This document shows, piece by piece, positions 44,795 to 53,484 of a DNA stretch of 64,000 nt (its first letter is position 1; each line of letters starts with the position of its first letter). The DNA comes from Nocardia cyriacigeorgica GUH-2 (GTDB lineage: Bacteria; Actinomycetota; Actinomycetes; Mycobacteriales; Mycobacteriaceae): positions 1,612,001 through 1,676,000 of the forward strand of contig NC_016887.1 in NCBI RefSeq assembly GCF_000284035.1, in the 5' to 3' direction. The notes under the pieces were generated by a model, which saw nothing but the letters and a program-made list of their open reading frames with translations, had not been told where the DNA came from and did no database searches. The position numbers were made by a program, and so were the translations under genes.

Positions 44795-44881
44795 TGTTCC
44801 GATTGCGCTGCCGGGCCGCGATTTTCGGTACCGCAGTGCAAATTCGATGTCAAATGCCCACGCGGACGGCACAATAGGGAA

Positions 44882-45685
44882 GTGGAAGCCAATGGGGGAG
44901 CGCCCGAGCTGATCGCGCTGGATGTGGACGGAACGCTCATGCCCACCGGCGAGCCGATCAGCGAGCGGGTCGTCGCAGCGGTGCGGGCCGCTGTCGCCGC
45001 GGGCGCGCACGTCGTCATCAGCACCGGCCGGACCGTGCTCACCACCCGGCCGGTTCTGGCCGAACTCGGCCTCACCGAGGGTCACGCCCTGTGCTCCAAC
45101 GGGGCCGTGCACGTGGATGTCGCCGGTGGCCATCCGGTGGCCGTGCACGCCTTCGATCCCGGGCCTGCGGTGCGGGCGCTACGTGATCTGTTCCCCGAAA
45201 TGATCCTGGCCGTGGAGCGGGTCGGGATCGGCACCTGGGCAACCGGATTCAGCCCCGGCGAGTACGACGTGGGCGGCGAGTACCTGGTGGTCGACGATCG
45301 CACGCTGTGCAGCCAACCCACGCCACGGCTCAACGGCTGGTGGCCGGAGGGCTCGGCCGAGGAACTGCGCCGACTGTTGACCTTCCTGCGGGTACCCGGT
45401 GCCGGCTGGGTGTACGGCGAGTACGGGCCGTGGCTCACCGTGGCGCGGCAGGGAGTGTCGAAGGGCTGGGCGCTGGAACAGCTGCGAGTCGCCCTCGGCG
45501 TTCCGGCTTCGGCGACGCTGGCCATCGGCGACGGCTACAACGACCGGGAAATGCTCACCTGGGCAGCGCATTCGGTGGCCATGGCGAACGGCCCGGCCGA
45601 AATCCGCGACCTGGCCGATGAAGTCACCGCCGACGTCACCGCCGACGGTGTCGCGAAGATTCTCGAACGCTGGTTCCGGCCGTAG
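44882..45685 (+). CDS. HAD-superfamily hydrolase, Cof type (IIB)
   Basis: 267 residues. Motif I DVDGTL with the nucleophile Asp, motif II STGRT, Lys in VSKGWAL and motif III/IV GDGYNDREML, with a type IIB cap between motifs II and III. Members dephosphorylate sugar phosphates or cofactors; the substrate is unknown. The GTG start lies 6 bases after CACAAT, a poor -10, so it may be leaderless. Confidence 0.85.
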   Translation: MEANGGAPELIALDVDGTLMPTGEPISERVVAAVRAAVAAGAHVVISTGRTVLTTRPVLAELGLTEGHALCSNGAVHVDVAGGHPVAVHAFDPGPAVRALRDLFPEMILAVERVGIGTWATGFSPGEYDVGGEYLVVDDRTLCSQPTPRLNGWWPEGSAEELRRLLTFLRVPGAGWVYGEYGPWLTVARQGVSKGWALEQLRVALGVPASATLAIGDGYNDREMLTWAAHSVAMANGPAEIRDLADEVTADVTADGVAKILERWFRP

Positions 45686-45700
45686 ACCGCGAGCCGCCCG

Positions 45701-46120
45701 TCAGGCGGGCACCGTCGCCGGGCCGGTCTCGGCCAGCACCTCGAGGTAGTGCGGGTTGGACATGATGCCGAGCACGTTGCCGAACGGATCGACCACCGAC
45801 GCAGTGATGAATCCGGTGCCATCACCGTGCTCGGTGATCGGGTCGTAGACGGTGGCGCCGAGTTCGAGCAGGCGATCGAAGGCGGCCTGGAGGTCGTCGA
45901 CGTGCCAGTGCAGGATGGCGCCGCCCGGTTTCCGCCTGCCCTTCGGTGCGTACGCCCCCGCGATGAGGCCGAATTCCTGCTGGTAGTCGCCGATGCGGAA
46001 CTCGTAGTACCCGCCGGGCACGTGGAAATAGGGCGGGATGCCGAATACCTCGGTGTACCAGTCCTTCGCGGCCTCCAGATCGTCGGCGTAGAAGTTCACG
46101 GTCGCCATTCCTCGCAACAT
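45701..46120 (-). CDS. VOC-family (glyoxalase-like) protein
   Basis: 139 residues, paired beta-alpha-beta-beta-beta modules: VNFYADDLEAAKDWYTEVFG, ILHWHVDDLQAAFDRLLELG and VVDPFGNVLGIMSNPHYLEV. The metal ligands could be His in HWHVDD and Glu in the last strand. Possible roles are resistance or dioxygenase chemistry. The ATG at 46120 has AAGGAG 7 bases upstream. Divergent from a WYL-domain regulator, which probably controls it. Confidence 0.82.
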   Translation of the reverse strand: MLRGMATVNFYADDLEAAKDWYTEVFGIPPYFHVPGGYYEFRIGDYQQEFGLIAGAYAPKGRRKPGGAILHWHVDDLQAAFDRLLELGATVYDPITEHGDGTGFITASVVDPFGNVLGIMSNPHYLEVLAETGPATVPA

Positions 46121-46212
46121 TGTCGGTCTCCTTCTTCGGTTCGATGTGATGACTCCATCCTCGCGGCCAAAGTGCGCACCGAATGAGCACTTTTATCGGC
46201 AGAATGTGAGAC

Positions 46213-47166
46213 ATGCGAGCCGATCGTCTGGTGGCCACCCTGCTGCTGATGCAGAACCGGGGCCGGGTCACCGCCGCCGAGATCGCCGCCGAACTCGAGG
46301 TGTCGGTGGCCACCGCGCGCCGGGATCTGGAGGCGCTGTCGGCGGCGGGGATCCCGGTGTATCCGCAGCCGGGGCGCGGTGGCGGATGGCAGTTGATCGG
46401 GGGAGCGCGCACCGATCTGAGCGGCCTGACGGCGGGCGAGGCGCGGGCGTTGTTCCTGCTCGCGGGCCCGTCGGCGGGTGCGCAGCCGGAGGCGAAGGCG
46501 GCGCTGCGCAAACTGGTGCGCGCATTACCGCAGACCTTCCGAGGCGAGGCCGAAGCCGCTGCCGACGCCGTCGTCATCGACCCCTCGCGCTGGGGCGCCA
46601 CCGAACGCGAACTGCCCGCCGAGGTCCAGACCCTGCAACGAGCCGTCGTGCAGCGCACCAAGGTTCGACTGGACTACCGCACGCGCACCGGCGAGCAGTC
46701 GCGGCGCGTGGTCGATCCGCTGGGCTTGGTCGACAAGGACGGCATCTGGTACCTCATGGCCGGCACCGACCGCGGCCCGCGAACCTTCCGGGTCGACCGC
46801 ATCGGCGAGCTTATCGTCACCGCGGAGTCGTTCGAGTGGCCGTCGGACTTCGACCTCGAACAGGCCTGGGAACAGGTGGTCGAGGAGGTGGAGCGGCAGC
46901 GATCGACCGTCGCCGCGACAGTACTCATCAGCCCGCGATTACTCCCGATCCTGCGCGATCAGCAGGGGCGCCACTGCGTCGTGGACGGCCCGGTCGACGC
47001 CGGACGCATCCAGGTCCGGATCACCGCGCCGACGGCCTGGATGGTGGCCCAGCAGCTGGCGGGCTGGGGCGATTCGATCGAGGTCCTCGGGCCTCCGGAC
47101 GTCCGCGCCGAGCTGGCCAGGATCGGTGCGGCGTTGGTCGACCGCTACGCCGGAGCGGGTCTCTGA
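46213..47166 (+). CDS. HTH/WYL-domain transcriptional regulator (YafY type)
   Basis: 317 residues. N-terminal DeoR-like helix-turn-helix (RVTAAEIAAELEVSVATARR), then a WYL domain recognisable from RRVVDPLGLVDKDGIWYLMAG and TFRVDRIGEL, and a C-terminal WCX extension. WYL domains sense nucleic-acid or small ligands. Divergent from the VOC gene; a regulatory link is likely. Confidence 0.87.
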   Translation: MRADRLVATLLLMQNRGRVTAAEIAAELEVSVATARRDLEALSAAGIPVYPQPGRGGGWQLIGGARTDLSGLTAGEARALFLLAGPSAGAQPEAKAALRKLVRALPQTFRGEAEAAADAVVIDPSRWGATERELPAEVQTLQRAVVQRTKVRLDYRTRTGEQSRRVVDPLGLVDKDGIWYLMAGTDRGPRTFRVDRIGELIVTAESFEWPSDFDLEQAWEQVVEEVERQRSTVAATVLISPRLLPILRDQQGRHCVVDGPVDAGRIQVRITAPTAWMVAQQLAGWGDSIEVLGPPDVRAELARIGAALVDRYAGAGL

Positions 47167-47404
47167 CCACGTGCCGTACCGACCCTGTGCGACATTCGAG
47201 GCACGACGTCAGGGGGCCTCGCATGCCGTGACCGGCGTCAGCTGTTCGCCGACGCGATCGGCTCACACCTGCCGGTTACGGTGCTGCGCAGTGGAGCCAT
47301 GGTCGAGCGGCCGGGTTGGGCGCGAGCCACGAGGTTGCCGTGCATGGTGCGTGACAGCAAGCGCGGCAGCCGGGCGATAGCGGGTCCGGACGCGCGGAAA
47401 CAGT

Positions 47405-48262
47405 TCAGGCCGAACGCAACAGCGTCTCGTGTGCGGCGGCGTCGTAGCGGTCCAGCACCACGTCGGTCAATGCCGGATGTGGTCCGAGCACCTCGGCGTG
47501 CTCGAGCTCCGGCGCCTGGTCGGCCAGCCGGTCGGTGAGCAGGCCGGGCGCGAGGAACCATGGCGCCACCAGTACCCGTTCGGCGCCGCGGGCACGAAGT
47601 CGTGCGGCGGCCTCGGCTACCGATGGTCCCGTGGTGGCGAAGCAGATCTCGGTCGTCCATCCGGTCGCAGCCGCGAGCATCCGGGCCACCTCGGCGGTGC
47701 GGGCATTGGCCGCATCCGATGAGGAACCCACCGCCGCGACAGCGACGCCGAGCCGGGAATCGGGCAGCGGGCCGGCGCGACGGCTGCCGCCACTGTGGTC
47801 ACTGACGGTTCCGTAGGCGATGGTCCTGTCGGCCATCCGGCCCGCCGCATGATCAGCGGCGATCACCCGGTCCCGCAATGCCGAGACCAACCGTGGGTCC
47901 GCGCCGAGAACATCGGCCTGGGTCAACTCCAGCCGTGGATGCCGAGCGGACGCACCCGCCAGCAACCCGGGCAGATCCACCCGCGCGTGAAATGCGCTGC
48001 CCAGCAACAACGGCACGACGATCGCGCGGGTATGTCCCTGCGCCGCCACGGCATCGATCACCTGATCCACCGACGGCGCGTTCAGATCCAGAAACGCCAG
48101 CCGCACATCCAGATCCGGGCGCGCGGCCGCCAGCTGCGCGGTCACCGCCGCCATGGTGGCGGCCGAGCGCGGGTCGCGGCTACCGTGCGCGACCGCGATC
48201 AGTGCGGGCGCGCCGAAGCCGCCCGCACCGTGCCCGATCCTCGCCGGGACAGCCGCGGTCAC
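47405..48262 (-). CDS. Sirohydrochlorin chelatase (CbiX/SirB type), Che1-like
   Basis: 285 residues, two tandem CbiX-like domains: VAHGSRDPRS, VVPLLLGSAFHARVDLP with a metal-site His, and a second copy with VAAVGSSSDAANA and LVAPWFLAPGLL. It inserts Fe2+ into sirohydrochlorin to make siroheme, the cofactor of the sulfite reductase at the head of the operon. The GTG start lies 2 bases after the cysN stop. Rv2393 (che1) is the M. tuberculosis counterpart, next to cysH there. Confidence 0.85.
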   Translation of the reverse strand: MTAAVPARIGHGAGGFGAPALIAVAHGSRDPRSAATMAAVTAQLAAARPDLDVRLAFLDLNAPSVDQVIDAVAAQGHTRAIVVPLLLGSAFHARVDLPGLLAGASARHPRLELTQADVLGADPRLVSALRDRVIAADHAAGRMADRTIAYGTVSDHSGGSRRAGPLPDSRLGVAVAAVGSSSDAANARTAEVARMLAAATGWTTEICFATTGPSVAEAAARLRARGAERVLVAPWFLAPGLLTDRLADQAPELEHAEVLGPHPALTDVVLDRYDAAAHETLLRSA

Positions 48263-48264
48263 CG

Positions 48265-49560
48265 TCAGGCCCCGGTTCCGACCTCGACCGCGGTCAGCGC
48301 ATCGCCCACCAGGCCTGCGGCGAGGGTGTTGCCGCCGGACGGGTCGATCAGCAAGAAGCTGCCGGTGTGCCGGTTCACCCGGTAGTCGTCGGCCGCGATG
48401 GGCTCGGCGACCCGCACCGAGATGCGCCCGATGTCGTTGAGCTCCAGCGATTCCGGGGTCGGCGCCGCGGACAGCCGCTGCTCGTCGAACCGTTCGATCA
48501 GCTCGCCGACGATCGCCTGAGTGGTCTTGGTGCCGTGCTTGAGCAGCAGCCGGGCTCCCGCACGCAGCGGCTTGTCGCCCAGCCAGCACACGGTGGCGTC
48601 GAAGGTGTCGATCGGTTCCGGCGCATCGGCCGGGGAGGCGATCAGGTCGCCGCGCGAGATATCGACCTCGTCGGCCAGGATCAGCGTGACGCTGCGCCCG
48701 GGCTGGGCCACGGCCAGCTCACCATCGGGGGTGTCGATGCGTTCAACGGTGGTGCGGATACCCGAGGGCAGCACCACCACTTCGTCACCGGGGGAGACCG
48801 AACCGGCCGCGATCTGGCCCGCGTAGCCGCGGTAGTCGGGGTATTCGGCGGTGCGCGGGCGGATCACGTACTGCACCGGGAACCGCAGGCCCAGCGAATG
48901 CGCGCCGGAGCTGTCGGCGTCGACCGGCACCGATTCCAGGTGCTCGATCAGCGAGGGACCGTCGTAGTACGGGGTGTTGTCCGAGCGGGTGGCGATATTG
49001 TCGCCGTGCAGCGCGGAGACCGGGATCTCCAGCACGTCCTCACTCGACCAGCCCAGCGTGCTGGTGAGCTTGTTGAACTCGGCGGAGATCTCGGCGAACA
49101 CCGTCGCCGCGTCGTCGACCAGGTCGATCTTGTTCACCGCGAGCACCAGCTTCGGCACACCGAGCAGCGCCAGCACCGCGGCGTGGCGGCGGGTCTGCTC
49201 GATGACGCCCTTGCGCGCGTCCACCAGCAGGATCACCAGCTGCGCGGTCGACGCCCCGGAGACGGTGTTGCGGGTGTACTGCACGTGACCGGGGGTGTCG
49301 GCCAGCACGAACGAACGCTTCGGCGTTGCGAAGTAGCGGTAGGCGACGTCGATGGTGATGCCCTGCTCACGCTCGGCGCGCAGGCCGTCGACCAGCAGCG
49401 ACAGATCCGGCGTCGACAGACCCTTGTCCACCGACGCGCGGGTGACGGCGTCGATCTGGTCGGCCAGCACGGATTTGGTGTCGTAGAGCAGACGTCCGAC
49501 CAGGGTGGACTTACCGTCGTCGACAGAACCGGCGGTGGCCAGCCTCAATAGGTCGGACAT
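48265..49560 (-). CDS. cysN: Sulfate adenylyltransferase large subunit (GTPase)
   Basis: 431 residues, EF-Tu-like: P-loop AGSVDDGKST, DTPGH, NKID, followed by two beta-barrel domains. With CysD it makes adenosine 5'-phosphosulfate from ATP and sulfate. Unlike M. tuberculosis CysNC it has no C-terminal APS kinase domain, which agrees with direct APS reduction by CysH in this operon. The ATG follows the cysD stop by one base (TGATATG). Confidence 0.95.
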   Translation of the reverse strand: MSDLLRLATAGSVDDGKSTLVGRLLYDTKSVLADQIDAVTRASVDKGLSTPDLSLLVDGLRAEREQGITIDVAYRYFATPKRSFVLADTPGHVQYTRNTVSGASTAQLVILLVDARKGVIEQTRRHAAVLALLGVPKLVLAVNKIDLVDDAATVFAEISAEFNKLTSTLGWSSEDVLEIPVSALHGDNIATRSDNTPYYDGPSLIEHLESVPVDADSSGAHSLGLRFPVQYVIRPRTAEYPDYRGYAGQIAAGSVSPGDEVVVLPSGIRTTVERIDTPDGELAVAQPGRSVTLILADEVDISRGDLIASPADAPEPIDTFDATVCWLGDKPLRAGARLLLKHGTKTTQAIVGELIERFDEQRLSAAPTPESLELNDIGRISVRVAEPIAADDYRVNRHTGSFLLIDPSGGNTLAAGLVGDALTAVEVGTGA

Positions 49561-49561
49561 A

Positions 49562-50491
49562 TCAGAAATATCCCTCTCGCTTGCGGTCTTCCATGGCGGC
49601 CTCGGAGACGCGGTCGTCGCCTCGGGTCGCGCCTCGTTCGGTGAGTCGTGACGCGGCGACCTCGGCGAGGATCGCCTCGTTGTCGGCGGCGTCGGACAGG
49701 ATCGCGCCGGTGGTGGAGCCGTCGCCGACGGTGCGGTAACGCACCGAGCGGGTCTCGAGCACCTCGCCCTCGGCCGGGCCACCCCAGACGCCGGGCGTCA
49801 TCCACATGCCGTCGCGCTGGTAGACCGGGCGCTCGTGCGCGTAGTAGATGCTGGCCAGGTCGACGTTCTCGCGGGCGATGTAGCGCCAGATGTCGAGCTC
49901 GGTCCAGTTGCTCAGCGGGAACACCCGCACGTGCTCACCCGGAGCGTGGCGACCGTTGTAGAGGTTCCACAGCTCCGGGCGCTGCCGCTTGGGGTCCCAC
50001 TGGCCGAAGGCGTTGCGCAGCGAGAAGATCCGCTCCTTGGCCCGCGAGCGCTCCTCGTCGCGGCGGCCGCCGCCGAAGACGGCGTCGAAGCGGTTCTCGC
50101 TGATCGCATCGAGCAGCGGGACGGTCTGCAGTGGGTTGCGGATGCCGTCGGGACGCTCGGTGAGCCGGCCGTCGGCCAGGTAGTCCTCCACCTTCGCCAC
50201 GTGCAGGCGCAGCCCGTACCGCTCCACCACCTTGTCGCGGAACTCGAGCACCTCGGGCAGGTTGTGCCCGGTGTCCACGTGCAGCAACGCGAACGGCAGC
50301 GGCGCGGGCCAGAACGCCTTGAGCGCCAGGTGCAGCAGGACCGTGGAGTCCTTACCGCCGGAGAACAGGATGACCGGACGCTCGAATTCGCCCGCCACCT
50401 CACGGAAGATGTGGATCGATTCCGATTCCAGCGCCGCGAGGGTGTCGAAATCGGTGATGCCGAGGGAACGTTCGCTGATTGTTTCGGTCAT
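49562..50491 (-). CDS. cysD: Sulfate adenylyltransferase small subunit
   Basis: 309 residues, PP-loop ATP pyrophosphatase: LFSGGKDSTVLLHLALKAF and VDTGHNLPEVLEFRD, GGGRRDEERSRAKERIFS, and the C-terminal GYF. Catalytic partner of CysN. The ATG overlaps the cysH stop (ATGA). Confidence 0.96.
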   Translation of the reverse strand: MTETISERSLGITDFDTLAALESESIHIFREVAGEFERPVILFSGGKDSTVLLHLALKAFWPAPLPFALLHVDTGHNLPEVLEFRDKVVERYGLRLHVAKVEDYLADGRLTERPDGIRNPLQTVPLLDAISENRFDAVFGGGRRDEERSRAKERIFSLRNAFGQWDPKRQRPELWNLYNGRHAPGEHVRVFPLSNWTELDIWRYIARENVDLASIYYAHERPVYQRDGMWMTPGVWGGPAEGEVLETRSVRYRTVGDGSTTGAILSDAADNEAILAEVAASRLTERGATRGDDRVSEAAMEDRKREGYF

Positions 50492-51207
50492 GAGCTGTGC
50501 AACCCGCATTCGGTCTTGGCGAGGCCGGCCCAACGGCCGCTTCGCGGATCGGATCCCGGCTCCGGCTTCCGCGTGCACGGAGCGCAGCCGATGGACGGAT
50601 ATCCCTCTTCCACCAGAGGATTGACGAGGATCGAGTGCTGTTCGATGTAGTCCTGCATCTCGTCGTCGGACCACGGCGCGATCGGGTTGATCTTCACCAG
50701 GCCGAACGCCTCGTCGAAGGAGATGAGCGGTGCGTTGGCCCTGGTCGGCGCCTCGACCCGGCGGATGCCGGTCACCCAGGCGTTGTAGCCGGCCAGCGAC
50801 TTCTTCAGCGGCACCACCTTGCGCAGCCGGCAGCATTCGCCCGGATCGCGCGCGAACAGGTCCTTGCCCAGCAGTTGGTCCTGTTCGATGACCGAATGCT
50901 CGGGGCGCACGTTGATGACGTTGACCCCGTACACCGCCTCCACCGCGTCCCGGGTGCCGATGGTTTCGGCGAAGTGGTAGCCGGTGTCCAGGAACAGCAC
51001 GTCGACGCCGGAGCGGACCTGCGCGGCCAGGTGCACCAGCACGCCGTCCTGCATGTTCGACGCGACGATGTAGCCGGTGCCGAAGGTGTCCTCGGTCCAG
51101 CGCAGCAGCTCGGCTGCCGAGGCGTCGGCGCCGAGTTCGGCCGCACCGCGCTCGGCGATGGCGCGCAGCTCGTCCTCGGACAGCTTGTTCGCGAGTTGTG
51201 TTGTCAC
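50488..51207 (-). CDS. cysH: Adenylyl-sulfate (APS) reductase
   Basis: 239 residues. PP-loop-type reductase with the Fe-S cysteines that mark APS (not PAPS) reductases: CC in GECCRLRK and CxxC in GCAPCTRKP. The catalytic C-terminal Cys is in ECGLH. It reduces APS to sulfite and AMP using thioredoxin. The GTG start has GGGAG 7 bases upstream, inside a 12-codon ORF that joins it to sirA. Confidence 0.95.
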   Translation of the reverse strand: MTTQLANKLSEDELRAIAERGAAELGADASAAELLRWTEDTFGTGYIVASNMQDGVLVHLAAQVRSGVDVLFLDTGYHFAETIGTRDAVEAVYGVNVINVRPEHSVIEQDQLLGKDLFARDPGECCRLRKVVPLKKSLAGYNAWVTGIRRVEAPTRANAPLISFDEAFGLVKINPIAPWSDDEMQDYIEQHSILVNPLVEEGYPSIGCAPCTRKPEPGSDPRSGRWAGLAKTECGLHSS

Positions 51208-51242
51208 TGTTGATCTCCCGTCACCTGATCAGGCGTGCTCAT
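51204..51242 (-). other. 12-codon micro-ORF bridging sirA and cysH
   Basis: Its ATG overlaps the sirA stop (ATGA) and its TGA overlaps the cysH GTG (GTGA); product MSTPDQVTGDQQ. It occupies the position where corynebacteria carry the small cysX gene between the sulfite reductase and cysH genes, so it might be a remnant. No ferredoxin motif is left. Confidence 0.3.
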
Positions 51243-53020
51243 CGCAGGTCGGCCTCGTCGGCGCGCACTGCCCACTGTGCGAAACGCTCGCCCGCGTCGC
51301 GGTTCTTGACGAAATTGCGCACCACCCGCTCGATGTAGTCGCCGAGTTCGGCGCTGGTCACCTTGTGCTGGCGCAGTTTGCGGCCGAAACCGCTGTCGAG
51401 ACCGAGGCTGCCACCCAGATGAACCTGATAGCCCTCGACCTGATTCCCCTCGCCGTCGTCGACCAGCTGGCCCTTGAAGCCGATATCGGCGATCTGGGAG
51501 CGGCCGCAGGAGTTCGGGCAACCGTTGATGTTGATCGTGATGGGGACGTCGAGTTCGGCGTTGATGTCGGCCATCCGCTGTTCCAGCTCGGGAGCCAGCA
51601 CCTGGGAACGCTTACGCGTCTCGACGAACGACAGCTTGCAGAACTCGATTCCGCTGCACGCCAGCAGGTTCTTGCGCCAGATCGACGGACGCGCCTGCAG
51701 GCCGAGCGGTTCCAGTTCCTCGATCAGTTCCTCGACCTTGTCGTCGGCGACATCGAGCACGATCAGCTTCTGGTACGGGGTGAACCGGACGCGGTCGGAG
51801 CCGATGCGCTCGACGGTCTCGGCCACCTTGGTGAGGATGGTGCCGGAGACGCGGCCGGCGATGGGGGAGAAGCCCACGGCGTTGAGGCCGTTGCGCAGCT
51901 TCTGCACGCCGACGTGGTCGATCGGCTTGGCCGGCTGCTCGGGGGCGGGACCGTCGATCAGCTTGCGCTTCAAGTACTCGTCCTCGAGCACCTGGCGGAA
52001 CTTCTCGATGCCCCAGTCCTTGATCAGGAACTTCAGCCGGGCCTTGGTGCGCAGGCGGCGGTAGCCGTAATCGCGGAACACCGCCACGACGGCCTCCCAC
52101 ACCTCGGGCACCTCGTCCAGCGGCACCCAGGCGCCGGCGCGCTGGGCCAGCATCGGGTTGGTCGACAGGCCGCCGCCGACCCACAGGTCCAGGCCGGGGC
52201 CGTGCTCGGGATGCTCGACGCCGACGAACGCCACGTCGTTGATCTCGTGCACCACGTCCTGCTGACCGGAGATGGCGGTCTTGAACTTGCGCGGGAGGTT
52301 GGAGTACTCCTTCTTCCCGATGTAGCGGCGCACGATCTCCTCGATCGCCGGCGTCGGGTCGATGATCTCGTCCAGCGACTCACCGGCCAGCGGGGAGCCG
52401 AGGATCACGCGCGGGCAGTCGCCGCAGGCCTCGGTGGTGTGCAGACCGACCTGCTCGAGTCGCCGCCAGATCTCCGGGACGTTCTCCACCTCGATCCAGT
52501 GGTACTGGACGTTCTCCCGGTCGGAGAGGTCGGCGGTGTCGCGGGCGAACTCGGTGGAGATCTCACCGATGGTGCGCAGCTGCGCGACGTTGAGCGCGCC
52601 GCCGTCGCAGCGCACCCGCATCATGAAGTACTTGGCCTCGAGCAGATCGATGTTCTCGTCGCCGGTGTAGGTGCCGTCGTAGCCCTGCTCACGCTGGGTG
52701 TAGAGGCCCCACCAGCGGAACCGGCCGCGCAGATCGCCCTTGTCGATGCCGTCGAAGCCGGTCTTGGAGTAGATGTTCTCGATGCGCGCGCGCACATTGA
52801 GCGGGTTGTCGTCCTTCTTGGACTGTTCGTTGGGGTTCAGCGGCTCGCGGTAGCCGAGCGCCCACTGGCCCTCGGCGCGACGCTTGACCGGCTTGCCGGT
52901 GCGGGCGCGCGGGGCGGCCGACGCCTCGGCCCGCGGGCGGTCCGGGCGGACCCGGCGCTCACGAGCGGGCGCGGCGGTTTCGGGCTGATCGGCGGGGCCG
53001 GCGTCGGTGCTCGACGTCAT
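51239..53020 (-). CDS. sirA: Ferredoxin-dependent sulfite reductase (siroheme, 4Fe-4S)
   Basis: 593 residues. Two ferredoxin-like/SiR half repeats; siroheme-4Fe4S cysteines in ACSGIEFCKLS and NGCPNSCGR. The N-terminal about 45 residues are a basic, Ala/Pro-rich extension. It reduces sulfite to sulfide. The protein resembles M. tuberculosis NirA/SirA (Rv2391), a sulfite rather than nitrite reductase; its place before cysH supports sulfite. AGGAG lies 8 bases before the ATG. A leader-peptide ORF lies 150 bases upstream. Confidence 0.93.
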   Translation of the reverse strand: MTSSTDAGPADQPETAAPARERRVRPDRPRAEASAAPRARTGKPVKRRAEGQWALGYREPLNPNEQSKKDDNPLNVRARIENIYSKTGFDGIDKGDLRGRFRWWGLYTQREQGYDGTYTGDENIDLLEAKYFMMRVRCDGGALNVAQLRTIGEISTEFARDTADLSDRENVQYHWIEVENVPEIWRRLEQVGLHTTEACGDCPRVILGSPLAGESLDEIIDPTPAIEEIVRRYIGKKEYSNLPRKFKTAISGQQDVVHEINDVAFVGVEHPEHGPGLDLWVGGGLSTNPMLAQRAGAWVPLDEVPEVWEAVVAVFRDYGYRRLRTKARLKFLIKDWGIEKFRQVLEDEYLKRKLIDGPAPEQPAKPIDHVGVQKLRNGLNAVGFSPIAGRVSGTILTKVAETVERIGSDRVRFTPYQKLIVLDVADDKVEELIEELEPLGLQARPSIWRKNLLACSGIEFCKLSFVETRKRSQVLAPELEQRMADINAELDVPITININGCPNSCGRSQIADIGFKGQLVDDGEGNQVEGYQVHLGGSLGLDSGFGRKLRQHKVTSAELGDYIERVVRNFVKNRDAGERFAQWAVRADEADLR

Positions 53021-53170
53021 GGGGGCTGCTCCTGCTGGGTGTCGTACGTCCGTGCTGAAGGCATGAGCTGGGCTGTGCTCACGCCCGCGGTGTCAGCGGG
53101 CCGAAGTCCTCGATATCGGAATGGCCGGAGAAGGGGAATGGCCGGGGGTCCGGGAACGGGCGCAGCTGAA

Positions 53171-53272
53171 CTACCGGGAAGAACCGGGCAGACAACAGGC
53201 GCTACAGACGCGCTTGAAGTCGACGTGGCGACGTGCCACCAGTCGTACTCCGTTTTCGCGCATGGGCTTCAT
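53171..53272 (-). CDS. Cysteine-rich leader peptide of the sirA-cysHDN operon
   Basis: 33-codon ORF (or 30 codons from the second ATG at 53263) upstream of sirA. It contains the core RRHVDFKRVCSACC with three Cys codons in five positions. This RRHVDxxRVxSAxC pattern is the hallmark of actinobacterial leader peptides before sulfur genes; Cys-rich leaderless sORFs of mycobacteria are known cysteine-responsive attenuators. A TGACAT sequence 6 bases before the first ATG could be an imperfect -10 for a leaderless transcript. Shortage of Cys-tRNA would stall ribosomes on the CSACC codons and raise expression of the operon (inference). Confidence 0.75.
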   Translation of the reverse strand: MKPMRENGVRLVARRHVDFKRVCSACCLPGSSR

Positions 53273-53424
53273 TGTGCCATGTCAGAACGCTCATTCCGAC
53301 CGCCCTGCCAGTATTTTCCGCTCACAAGGGGGAAATTCCCTGGATTCCGTGGGTGATTTGTGACCGCTGTCATAGTTCGGGCGTGCGGCGGATGGGCAAT
53401 GAGCACGGGAAGCGTTCGGGCGTC

Positions 53425-53440
53425 TGTGATTCAGGCCACA
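53425..53440 (+). promoter_or_regulatory. CRP-like site upstream of the SgcJ/EcaC-type gene
   Basis: TGTGATTCAGGCCACA differs from the CRP consensus TGTGA-N6-TCACA at one position. It lies 44 bases before the ATG. Confidence 0.4.
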
Positions 53441-53448
53441 GATCGGTT

Positions 53449-53470
53449 GACCTCGACCTTACTCGAGGTC
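53449..53470 (+). promoter_or_regulatory. Inverted repeat upstream of the SgcJ/EcaC-type gene
   Basis: GACCTCGA (53449-53456) and TCGAGGTC (53463-53470), perfect 8-base arms with a 6-base gap, 14 bases before the ATG. Possible repressor operator overlapping the transcription or translation start. Confidence 0.45.
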
Positions 53471-53484
53471 GCACGCTCGACGGC

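Noticed and set aside
48265-49560. CysNC bifunctional enzyme as in M. tuberculosis
   Set aside because: The protein ends after the second beta-barrel; there is no APS kinase P-loop after it.
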